From contig WWBZ02000051.1 of assembly GCA_011503125.2 (NCBI GenBank), forward strand, positions 558,001-622,000: a DNA stretch of 64,000 nt. The letters are read 5' to 3'. The translations under genes and the position numbers were made by a program. This DNA comes from Botryosphaeria dothidea (lineage: Eukaryota > Ascomycota > Dothideomycetes > Botryosphaeriales > Botryosphaeriaceae). The notes below the pieces were generated by a model. The model was not told where the DNA came from. It searched no databases and saw only the letters and a program-made list of their open reading frames with translations. Below are positions 1 through 10,826 of this stretch, piece by piece; the stretch's first letter is position 1; every line of letters begins with the position of its first letter.

Positions 1-88
1 CATAGGTAGATGAGTATTTTCCGTTGTCGATTCTTCGGTCCATACCCATCTCCCACAGTTACTCGGCAGGCGGGCTTGTGTTTTTGTT

Positions 89-95
89 TATAAAC
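89..95 (+). promoter_or_regulatory. TATA element of the 5S rRNA gene
   Basis: The motif TATAAAC begins 29 bp before the first base of the 5S gene. Neurospora 5S genes are known to need a TATA box at about -29 in addition to the internal control region, so both spacing and sequence fit a Pol III promoter element. Its use here is inferred. Confidence 0.65.
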
Positions 96-117
96 TTTTT
101 AGGCTTTTCTTCATGTC

Positions 118-236
118 ACATACGACCACAGGTCGCAGAATATAGGGCTTCCCGTCCGCTCAGCCGTACTCAAGCTGCGAACCGGCCGATTAGTACTCAA
201 GTGGGTGACCATTGGGGAATCCCGGCTGTTGTATGT
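118..236 (+). rRNA. 5S ribosomal RNA, dispersed copy
   Basis: The 119-nt segment starts ACATACGACCA and ends GTTGTATGT. These ends pair as the 9-bp helix I. The internal blocks GGGCTTCCCGTCCGCTCAG, AGCCGTACTCAAGC and GTGGGTGACCA match the conserved fungal 5S core and Pol III internal control region. The stem II arms differ from the usual fungal sequence but stay complementary (CGCAG with CTGCG), which argues for a folded, functional RNA rather than a decayed copy. A TATA element lies 29 bp upstream and T-runs follow the 3' end. Pezizomycotina usually scatter 5S genes singly, as here. The exact 3' end within the first T-run is uncertain by a base or two. Confidence 0.93.
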
Positions 237-254
237 TTTTGTGGTTTTTTTTTT
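236..254 (+). terminator. Pol III T-run terminator of 5S rRNA
   Basis: A T5 tract begins at the last base of the 5S RNA. After GTGG a T10 tract runs over positions 245-254. Runs of four or more T terminate RNA polymerase III, so this is a main plus back-up terminator. Confidence 0.7.
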
Positions 255-744
255 GCGCTCGTGTTTTACGCTTTGTGGGTCGGCCGAAGCGAGCGAACAC
301 GGCCCATCACCAATCGCCAGAACGCTTCTGAAGAGCCTATGAAGATGAACGCTGCGCAGGATGGATTCGCAAGCCATTCAATTAGTTACACTTGACTTTC
401 TACTGCCACCCGAGAACGGCCCAACTGAGATTCATCATGGATCAGTCAGACATGCGCACTTTCTGGAAATGCCCGCCGGACAGGAATATCGCAAGAGCGA
501 GAGCGCAAAGTAAATGGAAAGTATGCAGACTCCGGGTGCGCTAACTGGCCAGGCGTGTTGCTGCCGAGAGAATCCTTCAGCACGGTCGTTGCCGTGCACC
601 CATCACTATGGCTCGGGGCGCCCGGAAGCGCAACATCCGGCTCGGACCATTCATCGCTTCCGCCTTGCCGTCCGCTGTCAAAAAACATAAAGGTCACCCT
701 AAACCATACTTCATAGGAGGGAAGGCAACTCAATTCAGTAGGTC
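255..744. other. Intergenic DNA, 5S to ERG24
   Basis: No coding region or RNA gene is apparent. The right part must contain the promoter and 5' leader of the sterol reductase gene that starts at 745. I see no clear TATA box or sterol-response motif. Confidence 0.5.
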
Positions 745-2314
745 ATGGCCGTTTCCACCGGAATTGAATATGAATTCGGCGGACCGTAAGCCTGCCTCCC
801 ATTGTTGATTGGTGTTGATCGTGTCACTGATGTATCCTGGTTTAGTTTTGGGGCCGCCGCTATTACATTCGGCCTTCCTATCATATTGTATATTTTCGCC
901 TTCGGTTGTAACGATGTAGCTGGCTGTCCTGTGCCCTCAGTTCTGGATCCTCGGTCCCTCAGCTGGGAGAAGCTGGCTTCGGAGACCGGCTGGCCCGAAG
1001 GTGGCATCTATGATCTCTTCAGCTGGAAGGCTACTAGTGTGGTGATCGGCTACTACTCTTTGAGCCTGATCCTCGACAGAATTCTTCCTGCAAAAGAGGT
1101 CTACGGTACGAAGCTTGTCTATCATGGCCGCCCACTGATATACCGTCTCAATGGTAAGTAACCTCGTACACATCACTTCAAAAATTGACACCAGCTAATA
1201 TTCCAAACAAGGCTTCTCGTCATCAGTTGTTCAATTGGCAGCCTGCGCCATTGGGACGTACCTGCACGGCGCCGATTTCTTCGTCTGGACTTACATCACG
1301 GACAACTACTTGCAAATCTTGACCGCCAACATCCTCATCGCCTTCGCCCTCTCGATCTTCGTCTACATCCGCAGTTTCAGCGTCGACACCAGATACCCCA
1401 ACCCCGACCTCCGCGAACTGGCGGCGGGCGGCAACACCGGCAACGTCTTCTACGACTTCTACATCGGCCGCGAGCTGAACCCGCGCATCACACTCCCGCT
1501 CTTCGGCAAGATCGACATCAAGACCTGGTGCGAGATGCGGCCCGGCCTGCTCGGCTGGCTGCTGCTCGACCTGGCCTTCGTCGCGCAACAGCACCGCAAC
1601 TACGGCCACGCATCCGACAGCATCGTCTTCACGGCCGCCGTGCAGGGCTGGTACGTGCTCGCCGGCCAGTGGAGCGAGGCGGGGCTGCTCACCATGCTGG
1701 ACGTGACCACCGACGGCTTCGGCTTCATGCTGTGCTTCGGCGACCTCGTCTGGGTGCCCTTCCTCTACTCGACGCAGTGCCGCTACCTCGCCGCCCACCC
1801 CGTGCAGCTCGGCTGGACGGGCGTCGGCGCCGTCGCGGCCGTCTTCGCGCTGGGGCTGTGCATCTTCCGCGCGGCGAACGCGCAGAAGAACGTCTTCCGG
1901 ACGAAGCCCGAGCACCCCAGCGTTGCGGGCCTTTCGTACATCCAGACGAAGCGCGGGACCAGGCTGCTCACGGCGGGGTGGTGGGGCATGTCGCGCCATA
2001 TCAATTACTTTGGCGATTGGCTGCAGTCGTTGCCGTTCAGCTTGCCTACCGGGCTGGCGGGGTATACCATTCTGCCGGCCGGTGGTGCGGCTGCTACTGA
2101 TCACGTTTTCAAGATGTTGGACGGGCGGGAGGTTGTGCAGGGAGATTCCAAGGGCTGGGGCGTCTTGTTCACGTATTTCTACGTGCTGTACTTTGCCATT
2201 TTGCTGATGCACCGCGAGAGGAGGGACGATGCCATGTGTGCGAAGAAGTACGGCGAGGATTGGGAGAAGTACAAGAAGATGGTCCGATGGAGGATCCTGC
2301 CCTGGATCTACTGA
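745..2314 (+). CDS. ERG24: Delta(14)-sterol reductase (C-14 sterol reductase)
   Basis: This enzyme reduces the C14-C15 double bond left after lanosterol/eburicol C14-demethylation, using NADPH, in the ER membrane; it belongs to ergosterol biosynthesis and is a target of morpholine fungicides. I build three exons, 745-785, 846-1153 and 1212-2314, giving 483 aa. The introns are 60 and 58 bp with GTAAGC and GTAAGT donors. The first exon is only 41 bp and encodes the family's opening YEFGGP motif, which fixes the start. Sequence signs: hydrophobic segments throughout, YDFYIGRELNPRI and EMRPGLLGW in the middle, sterol reductase signature GWWGMSRHINYFGDW near residue 372, and a C-terminal CAKKYGEDWEKYKK...LPWIY ending. 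Length is normal for fungal Erg24. ERG4 and DHCR7 relatives are less likely because of the N-terminal GGP and mid-protein motifs. No lesion is seen. Confidence 0.95.
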
Positions 2315-2971
2315 TTCCGGTCTCAGCTCTGTGGAATTCGCCTGCATCTCATCGATGAGGAGCCCGGACTCGACGTATTCCCTACCGCTTCTGGACACTT
2401 CAACACAGACTTATTTATCAAGTATTAGTTGCAATGTATTAAATTTCGAACCCAATATCCACGTGCTGCTGTATGTATTTGCCTACATGATTGCCCTCAC
2501 ACAGAATAGATTTTCTGGGCATGAATTTCCATACATCTGGCCCGCTGACTCACTTTTCCCAAACTACCCACTATCTTGCATTTCTCACGCATTTGACCTT
2601 CTACGGACTTTGTGCTCAGTTTTACAACGTGATAAATTACTTTTATTTGGATTTCTGATGGTCCCATTGACTGAAACGCCTTTTCCGTGATCCTGCACTG
2701 CCCAAATCAACGTATGATGCGAGATATTAAGGCGAAAAGAGCTATAGGCTTTGTAACGGATTTTTCTTCTCTTTCCGCTCACGATCCTCCGCATACTCCA
2801 ACACCGGCCAAGTCTCAATTACTAAGAAAAAATGCGAATTCATGCCTCGGTTGACCTGTATATTCCCGCATCTCGACGCCATAAGCATGGCTCTAGTATT
2901 TCGTTCTTCTCCTGATACAATGTTACACCGTAGTATTCAAATGTTCAATATCATCGTATCACTCCCACAAA
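2315..2971. other. Intergenic DNA, ERG24 3' side
   Basis: Moderately AT-rich DNA holding the ERG24 3' UTR and whatever promoter the dead oxygenase gene once had. No gene or repeat is recognised. Confidence 0.5.
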
Positions 2972-3946
2972 ATGACTTTCTGGTCTTCACTACCCAAGAA
3001 CAGCCTCATCATCAACCAACAAGTCGGAGCCGACAAGCGCTTCACCCCCAAACCCATCGACCCGCAACACCAAAACTACATCGACCACACCATCGAACAC
3101 AGCCACGTAATCATCGGAAACACCTTCACCAACGCCGAAGTGGACGAAGCCAATGGCGAACTCCTCCGCCCCCTCCTCCTCCGCGGGCCCCGCCGCCGGC
3201 AGCGGCCGCAACGCCTTCGAAGGCTTCAAGACGCAGCGCGTCTACTCCCTGCTCAACAAGTCTCGGGTCATCGATGAGCTCGCGCTGCACCCGGCAGCGG
3301 TGGCGCTGAACGACCGCTTCCTCGACGCGGGCTGGCCGGCGAACGCGTCGCACAGCATCAGCATCCAGGCGGGCGAGCCGGCCGCGCAGACGCTGCACCA
3401 CGATGACGGCGTCGTCCGCCAGCCCGCGGCCGCACAAGCCTTTCGGCTCGGTAAGACCCCCGTCCCTTCTTCCCTTTGCTTTTTTTTTTCTCTCGACGTG
3501 CTGCAGCAGGCCATCGTGGTCGCGCTCGTCCCCTGCACCTGCACCAACGGCGCCACCGTCGTCGTGCCGGGCTCGCGCGCTTGGGGTTCTCAGCTCGTCC
3601 TCGTGCGCGGCCAGGCCGTCCCCGTGATCGTGCCGAAGGGCAGCCTCGTCTCCTTCCTGGGTGCACTCTGGCAGGGCGGGGGCCAGAACCAGTCTTCCGC
3701 GGAGTGGCGCGTGCTGATGGTGTAGGACTGCCGGCCGTGGGTGTGGTTGTTCGAGAACTGTGGGAGAAGCTGCAGGGATTGCCGCAACGACTGGTGGACA
3801 TGAAGGTGTATCAGGTGGGGGCGCCGTTTGTCGGGTACGTGGATGGGATCAGTCCGAAGAAGATGGTGGCGGCGCGGCTGCGGAAGAGGAAGGAGGAGGA
3901 GGAGGAGGAGGAGGAGGAGGCGGCGGCGGCGAGGGCGTGCGGATAA
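2972..3946 (+). pseudogene. Phytanoyl-CoA dioxygenase (PhyH)-family oxygenase pseudogene
   Basis: Read across frames, the segment resembles the fungal PhyH family of Fe(II)/2-oxoglutarate oxygenases. The N-terminal part ending VDEANGELL is in one frame; the next frame holds FEGFKTQRVYSLLNKS and the iron-site motif LHHDDG. PRPHKPFGS follows in a third frame. After a 56-bp intron (3451-3506) come NGATVVVPGS and VPKGSLVSFLGALW, and the tail GAPFVGYVDGISPKK is in yet another frame. Lesions: a frameshift near 3190 in a C-run, a second near 3415-3425, an in-frame TAG at 3723-3725, and a further shift near 3765-3780. The distal iron-ligand His expected in LW(H)GGG is Gln. Neighbouring genes have intact frames, so local sequencing error is unlikely to explain all of this. 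The 3' end runs into a GGA repeat. The original start is uncertain. Confidence 0.8.
3892..3930 (+). repeat. (GGA)9 (GGC)4 trinucleotide repeat
   Basis: Nine GGA units run directly into four GGC units at the 3' end of the oxygenase pseudogene. In the frame of the relic C-terminus they would encode polyglutamate then polyalanine. It is probably a slippage expansion in DNA no longer under coding constraint. Confidence 0.85.
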
Positions 3947-4659
3947 GCTTTGGCGCTTTTCTTGGTAGAATGAAGGATGCACGTCATTTGTGGTGCTTAT
4001 CCTTTGTTCTGCGTGTGTACTTCCCTGTGACAATCTTGCTCGGGTCGGTTCATGGGTGTTCGCCTTTTGATGGCTTGCATGTAAGGAGATCCTCTGTTTG
4101 ACCCGACCATGCATCGCGGTGGTGCACAACGGCGCGGCTTTTTTTTCAAGCTCCTACTCGGTGCTGCGCCACTTCCAGCCCGTGTTGTACAAAAGCAGTC
4201 CACTCCCCATCTCGTCTCATGTCTTGTGATCGAGCTCGGAACCCCCGCAGGGAGTTTTGATGGAACTGATGAACGCACCTGCAAGCATGACCTCATCCGC
4301 CAGAAATCCGAGTCTTGGGATGCTTCCACTTTCTCGCGGCTTACCCACTTGAAGAAACAGAGTAGTGCGGCTCTTCGGAGGAAGCATGTATTCAAAGACG
4401 TTTCCCATGATGGTTCAATGATATCACACATGAGCACATTTTCCTTCAATAGATCAGTGGAATAAATGAGTGTATGTACCAAATTAACATTATGGCCCCG
4501 AAGAAATTATGTATATGACCGTAGAAATTCACCAGCAATGAACACCATGTACTGGAGATTATATAGCCCAGAAACCAAGAACTCCCTCGCAATGCTTTTC
4601 AACTGTCAACCATAAAGACAAGAAGGCGCCTCTGTAGGGCCACATTAAATGTTGATTAT
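3947..4659. other. Intergenic DNA between oxygenase relic and tyrosinase 3' end
   Basis: The right half probably contains the tyrosinase 3' UTR, since that gene is transcribed leftward and ends at 4660. I see no other gene, RNA or repeat. Confidence 0.5.
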
Positions 4660-6453
4660 TCACGAAGAAGCGATGGCCGCCGGAGGAGCAGCCCAGGTGG
4701 CGAACTGGCCGTTCGTCTTGGCGGGCTTGAGCTCTGCGCTAGCCACAGTGACTTTGAGGGCATTCTGGGGGATGTTGACAGTGTTACCGTCCGAAACCAC
4801 CTGCCACTTGAGGTTCTTGTTGAGATAGCTGACGGTCGCGTCGCGGTTGGATGTGTCGACACCCTTCGTCGCGAGTGCGTCGGTGAGCATGACGGTGCCG
4901 GAGCTCGTGACCGGGCCGGTCTGGCCGCCAGGGGAAGGCGGCAGAGCGAGGGCGCCGAAGGAACCAATATCCTGCCCGTCCATCATGAATTTCACGGCGC
5001 AAGACTGACCGCCAAGGGCAGTCTTGTCGATGACAATCAGTGCCATGAAGTCGTAGGTGGTAGCAGACGTGCCATCACCAGAGGCAACCCTCATGGCGGA
5101 GCTGGCGGCAGTGCTGCTGTAAGCGGCCTTGAGGTTGGTGGTCAATTGCTGGGTGGAGATCTGGTCGCCACTGGAGGTCAAAAGGTCAGGGTAGGTGTAG
5201 CCCAGAGCGGTGGTTTGCCTGACGCTGTCGGAATTCCAGAAAGTGCCCGAGGTGTCCCGGTGGAAAGGCTTCAAATCAGTGCTGGAGTCCGCATTGGTAA
5301 AAGGCGCCAGCGTCCTGGTGCCAGCCCCCTGGACAGCGGAGGTGACCCAGCTGCTGGGGTAGAGCTTCTGCCAAATAGCAATCGCCCTGTCAACGTTGCA
5401 GTGATGCATAGCAAAGATAGGGTCGAACGCAGAGTAGGCGATTTGGTTCATGTAGCCACCAACGTCGACGTGAACGCCGTTATGGATACCCTCCAGGTTA
5501 GGGGCAGTATTGCCATTTGCATCGGTGGAGAAATTGTTGTAGGGCTGGTTGGTGCTGAAAAGAGTCAACAAGGTATTGCGACGGCTAGTGTAGGACGCGC
5601 GAAGATTGGCTTCGGCGTTGCTGAGGCGAGTGGTCTGTTGGCTGTTGACGTAGCTACCGTCAAAGTCTTTATTCGGGACGACTTGGAAGCGGTAGCTGTA
5701 CAACGGGTTCGGAATGTTCGCGGTGGTACCGTTCTGAGGGAACGTTACACGGATGGTGGTTGAGGTTACTTGAGGCGGCATGATCCCAGTACTGGTCTGC
5801 TTGGCCCAATCCCAGAAGGGGAAGCGCAAGGTCCCGACCGCCTTTTGGTAGCGAGTCTTGGTAGCAGCATCCTTGATTTCACCAATTATTTCGTTGGCGT
5901 ATTGGATCATAAGTTGCTAATGAAAGTTAAGCATATGGCCAAAGTTTAAGTCAAGCTTGGACCACGACTTACCTCATACAGCGCAATGTAAGGCCTGTGC
6001 CAGGTTCCAAAGATGTTTGAGCTGTGGGGACAGTATCCGGGCCACCAAGGGTTGGACTGGTAAGGACCAACGCCGTCCCAGTTGACGTAGGGTCTGCCGT
6101 GAATGCCTATATACATTTGTTGTTAGCATCGGTGGCTGCGTGTCTCAACTCCTGAGCCACCCGAGATGATGCAGCTTACCCGAAACTTGGTACCACGACA
6201 ACTTTCCATCTTGAGCCTTGGACTGGAAGCGCTGGATAGCGAGAACGAACATGTTGAACTGATCAGCATTGTTGGCCATGTCGCGGATCTCCAGGCGTGG
6301 CGAGACGCTGCCCGTAGCTCCGGTAATGGCAAAGAATGTGTTGCCCGATTGCCTCTCGACGAGGTCATTTTCAATGGCAATCGGGGAGGCGTTGACTCCG
6401 AAAGAAAGGGATGACAAGGCACCGAGTGCCACGGAAGCCTCAAAAAAGCGCAT
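4660..6453 (-). CDS. Secreted tyrosinase (polyphenol oxidase)
   Basis: This type 3 copper enzyme hydroxylates monophenols and oxidises diphenols to quinones, feeding melanin-like polymers. Exons on the minus strand are 6453-6180, 6106-5973 and 5916-4660 (554 aa); introns are 73 and 56 bp, both GT..AG. A signal peptide covers about residues 1-22. CuA ligands are His94 (IHGRPY), His119 (YCPH) and His128 (TWHRPY). Cys117 sits two residues before His119, the spacing of the Cys-His thioether in Neurospora tyrosinase. CuB ligands are His281 and His285 (IHNGVH) and one of His307/308 ([10 protein letters not shown]). A YTY motif at about 376-378 closes the catalytic core. The remaining 170 residues form the C-terminal shield domain that is normally cleaved to activate the latent enzyme. 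It is divergent from the MFS gene at 8408. All key residues are present. Confidence 0.95.
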
Positions 6454-8407
6454 GATGGAAGCGATGGACTAAGTGATTGACGAAGAGAGGGAAGAACTGG
6501 TGAATGACGAGCTGATGGTGATGGGAATCGAGCATGCTGGGCAGGCGTTTTAAGTATACTCGGCTGAAGTCTGTGCTGCCAAGGCATAGGGCTATTTTGG
6601 GTGGGGATACTCCGTAGGATGCGCTTTGCATCCCCGTTGCAGGTCCTAGACCCTGGTGAGCCAAGATGTCAGCAATCTGGATAGAACGTGGCCATATTCG
6701 GATCACAGGAGGCGTGACGCGAAGCTGAACCGTGGAACGGGAGGCGGAAGAGAACGAGCCAACTAGGCACCTGGTCAGACCTCGGCGATCGTTTTTCCAA
6801 ATGCCCATGGCCATTTCTTCCCTTTACTGCAAACGTGCTTATTGCCCAAGCGCTCGTGCCGGGCGCCGGAGCGCCGTCGATCGCAGGTAGCGTGGATACG
6901 AGCGCCCGGTAAGGACGAAACTAGGCATGTCGAAAGTCCTATTCGACGTTGGAAATGATGTGTGACCGAAACGTCGTCCAGCATCGGCTCGGAACTTGTC
7001 GCCTCGCAACCACGGAAACGGCTGACCGCTATTTTGGGCAGGTACATGGAAGTTCGCTGGAAGCAGGCTGGAACCAGCAGCAGGGTCGTTGTTCAGCTTC
7101 TGCTGCGGGCCTGGATCCCAAAGGCACCGTGGTTAATGGTCGGAACGGTTGGCTAGGGCCAAGCTAACAACACTGCCACATGAATGGCCCGGAGACAATC
7201 CGGGGGATCCGCTGGTTGGACCAAGTGGGCTGACACACCGGATTGCAGGTCGGCCTTTCACCAATGTGCGAGCGAGCCACGAGCCGCATTCAGGGCAAGG
7301 GGGGGGTGGGCGCTGATCACCTCTTCCCGGATCTGGCGCTATTTGCACAGCACATAAGCTTAAACGACAGAGACGTCGGCAGCGATACCTGGCCCCTTGT
7401 TGTTCGGATTTTTGTTAGGGGAGCCCTGGGATTGCGTGATGGAAAACTGTATTCCTGCTCCTCGTACGGCAAGAGCCTTGTATGCTCGGTCGATGGTTTG
7501 GTCCACGTGCATGCGAGTACACCGCAAGTCGGAGGGCACACTTCTCCGAGTCTGAAGCAGGCCGTAAGGCAGAAGCGCGCGACACATTGCGTCAACGCAG
7601 TGGGATCAATACTCCAGTGCGACGGTCGGTAGCGAAGGTGAGCGCCACGCTCGACGGCTGCCTCGTCGTGGCGGCGGTGTGTGCGTGCTCGTTCACGGGA
7701 GGCTGCAGCCATCGCAGATTCAGCCAGCTCTAATGACGCAGGACGATATGTCTGCGCATGTAAAAATAGAGTGAGCTGAGAGTGCGGGGGATCGGCGCGC
7801 GCGGTCGTCTGGCGATGCGGCATCGGGCGGGCGTCGGACTCGTCCAGCAAGCCGAATACGACGCTGCCGGGCCGCGACGTAGCTTTATTGATGTTTCTAG
7901 CTGCAGGCGGGCGGCAGAGGGGCGGATACGAGGAGGAATAAAGGTGGCCGTTGACGGCACAACGGGTGTGGGCGAGAGGCAAGCGAGATGGCTCTGGCGG
8001 GCGCTGCCCTGGCGGAGGGTGTGGGCGCAGGGCGTCGGCAGCCGACCAATGGTGTCGCGGCGATTGACGACAAGAGCTGGCTGGCCGGTCGTCTATCAAG
8101 GCGGCCGCTAGCTCACGCTCCGGTCTGACGAAAAGCTGCCGTATGACGGGCCTGGTCACTGGGCCTGTCTGCCCACCAGCTTCGCGCCAAACCACCACCT
8201 TCTCTCCCCTCCGCCAGACGCTGCCGCTGCTGTGCCTTCGCTGTGCATATGCGCCTCGTCGCCGCCCGCTCGACAGCATCTGACCCGCGCCGACGCAGCG
8301 CCGCCTGCAAGTAGCGCTCCTCCGCCTCCGCTGCCGTCGCCGCGCTCAGGCTCGCGTCCGCCCGTTTGCCTGCCTGCCTCAACGCAGGCATCCCATCCCC
8401 ACCCCGG
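6454..8407. other. Divergent intergenic region, tyrosinase / MFS transporter
   Basis: The 1.95-kb spacer separates two outward-facing genes and must hold both promoters. A TATA-like TATACTTAAAA stretch lies about 95-105 bp upstream of the tyrosinase start on the minus strand. The part next to the transporter is strongly GC-rich. Open frames here show no recognisable domain. Confidence 0.5.
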
Positions 8408-10254
8408 ATGAAGCACTCGTCCAGGCCCGATCTGGAGGCGCGCCGCAAGTCCTCGACGCTGCACTATCAAACCTTCCCTACCAAGCCGCCCACCTCGCGC
8501 GGCGCCCCACCCTCGCCTGACCCGTCCTTTGGCCATCGTCGCGGCGACTCGGACGCGTCCGCCCAACACCATGAATCGCCGCTGCCGAAGAAGCAGTTGG
8601 CTGTGCTGGCCATCATAGCCCTGGCCGAGCAGACGGCTCTCAACTCCATCAGCCCGTACCTGCCCGAGATGACAACCACCTTTCCTGGCGTTACGGAGGA
8701 CAAAGTAGGCATCTATGTGGGCTTGATAGCGTCATCGTTCGCTCTGGCTCAGTTTGCGACAAACTTCTTCTGGGGCTGGCTATCGGATCGCATAGGCCGC
8801 AAGCCCGTCGTGCTGCTGGGCACACTGCTCACCACTGCGTGTTTCATAGCCTTTGGCTTCTGCAGGACGCTGTGGCAAGCCATAGTCGTGCAAATCTGTA
8901 TGGGTCTTGTGAATGGCAACCAGGGCGTCATCTCAACGTGTTTGGGCGAAATAACCGATCGGAGTAACCAGAGTCGAGCTTTCACCTACCTGCCCGTCGT
9001 CTACGGGATCGGTGGCATTACTGGCCCCATCGTAGGCGGCCTGCTCGTCTTCAAGAAGAACCCGTTCACTGGCAGAGAAAGTTCCTATCCTTACTTGCCT
9101 CCGAATCTGTTTTCGGCCGCCATTCTTTTCGTCGACATGGTTTTAACAATGCTGTTGTTGGAGGAAAGTTTAGAGGAAGCAAAGGACTTGCCGCCGCTCG
9201 GAAAGAGAATCGAAAATCTCTTTACCTGGCTTTGGCAGTTCACCAGCCCCAGTCGTAGTCCCACGTACATTCGGCGAAGGGTGGGCAAGCATCGTCGCAC
9301 CGGCAGCTCAAGCACGCATGGAGACGACGATGCAGCCTCTGACGCCTCCCAAGAGTCTGCACCCGCTCTCCTACCGAACGTGTCGAATGGCGAGAACTTG
9401 TCCAAGCGGGAAGTTCTCAACCGCGACACGCTTCTCCTTCTCATAACTTTCCTCATCTTTCAGTTTGCCAATATTTCCTACAACTCGCTCTATCCAATCT
9501 TCGCTCAAGCTCCTCCACCAACCGGCCGGAGCCTAAGCACAGAGGAGATTGGTGTTTCGCTAGCTTTCGCAGGCGCTATTACCATTCTGTTCCAAATCGG
9601 GATCTACGGCAAGCTACGGGAAAAGATGGGAAACAAGACAACCTATAGAGTCAGCCTGGCTGCTTTCGTGGTTGCCTTTTTGCTCATGCCCTGGGTTGGC
9701 TACAAAGATGGTGGAAACACGGGTGCGAGCCTCGGCCACGGCAAGGTCATCATGTGGATCGAGCTGGGTTTCGTGCTTATTGTCAAGACTGTGGCTTCCG
9801 TTGGCGGTTTGACCTCAGCTTTGCTCTTGGTAAGCAACCCCTTTCTCCCGTTCCTGAAAGACAGATATATCGGTACGAACAACAGCCAATTAACATCTGT
9901 TTGTCGCAGATCACTAACTCCGCGCCCGATCATGCCGTCCTTGGCACACTCAATGGCTTAGCTCAGACCCTTTCCGCAGGTGGCCGTGCGGTCGGACCTT
10001 TCGTATCAGGTAGCCTGTTCTCTGCCGCAACCCGGATCAGGCCAAAGGGCGAGGCGATGGCTTTTGGCGTCTTCGGCGGCGTCACCTTTGTTGGGTTCCT
10101 ACTCAGCTTCGGCATTCGGGGCGCAAGTCTTGAATCGGAAGGCTGGGATGAAGAAGAGGGTAGTGAGGCAGACGAGGATGCGGATGACGAAGACGAAGAC
10201 GGAGAGCAAGACTCAAATCTGAGTGAGAGGACAGAGCTTCTGCGTAGAAAGTGA
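8408..10254 (+). CDS. Major facilitator superfamily transporter (yeast YCR023C / ZIF1-like)
   Basis: A 588-aa membrane carrier from two exons, 8408-9829 and 9910-10254, separated by an 80-bp phase-0 intron. A hydrophilic N-terminus of about 60 residues precedes the first membrane helix (LAVLAIIALAEQTALNSI). The MFS motif A, GWLSDRIGRKP, lies at about residues 123-133 between helices 2 and 3. The central cytoplasmic loop is long and Ser/Arg-rich (SPSRSPTYIRRRVGKHRR). The last exon supplies the final helices and a very acidic tail. This arrangement fits the fungal group annotated as multidrug or zinc-induced-facilitator-like MFS proteins; the substrate cannot be read from sequence. The ATG at 8408 is the only in-frame ATG before the first helix. 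The gene is intact and divergent from the tyrosinase gene. Confidence 0.9.
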
Positions 10255-10826
10255 GACGCGCTTCATAATATTTTTTTACCCCTTCCAGAGAACCGCATAC
10301 GGCGGTATTCTTGCATCAGGGTGGTTTACCATTCTAGCGAGGCGTTTTGTTCTCAGGCTATTGATAGACCGGGCACGAACACACGTTGTAGAAGATGGTG
10401 TGGACGTTCAAAAGATGATTGTATTGGGAACATGATAAGGGTGGCTGTTTGAATTACTTGTAACAAGCTTCGGTCGACACGATTGATGACTTTTGTGTAG
10501 ATAGTTCGTCCTCGCTCATGGCTGTTATGGTCCGCTCATGAAGTTGCCCGTTACCTCCAGACAACTGCCCCGGCTCTACATGCAAACTTTCCTCGATATT
10601 CTCCACCCTGATCGCGCACCAGACTCATCCAACTGGACAATACAACTCTACTTCCCGCGTCACGTGTGAGATTTTTTCGATCATCCAATTGCCAAGAGCG
10701 GAAGAACCGGGGTGCCGCGGAGGGCCCCTGCGCGGGAGCTGTTCCACTCGACGTCATCCCATGACTCCGAAGGAACTTCTTCCTCCATCCTATCTTTAAT
10801 CACGTTCAACAACCACACAATCCAAG
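10255..10826. other. Intergenic DNA, MFS to FMP46-like gene
   Basis: MFS 3' UTR followed by the promoter of the FMP46-like gene. No further feature is recognised. Confidence 0.5.

Noticed and set aside
1223..2398. 391-codon open frame on the minus strand opposite ERG24
   Set aside because: Antisense shadow of a GC-rich coding exon; the product is Arg/Glu/Val-rich without a domain.
2972..3946. Intact multi-intron oxygenase gene instead of a pseudogene
   Set aside because: The family motifs continue across the frame changes without room for introns, and an in-frame stop plus loss of the metal-ligand His remain unexplained by splicing.
7317..8279. 320-codon minus-strand frame in the tyrosinase/MFS spacer
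   Set aside because: No recognisable motif, Arg/Ser/Pro composition, overlaps several equal frames on both strands.
8366..8407. Upstream extension of the MFS reading frame
   Set aside because: It begins with TTG, not ATG; the first ATG is at 8408.
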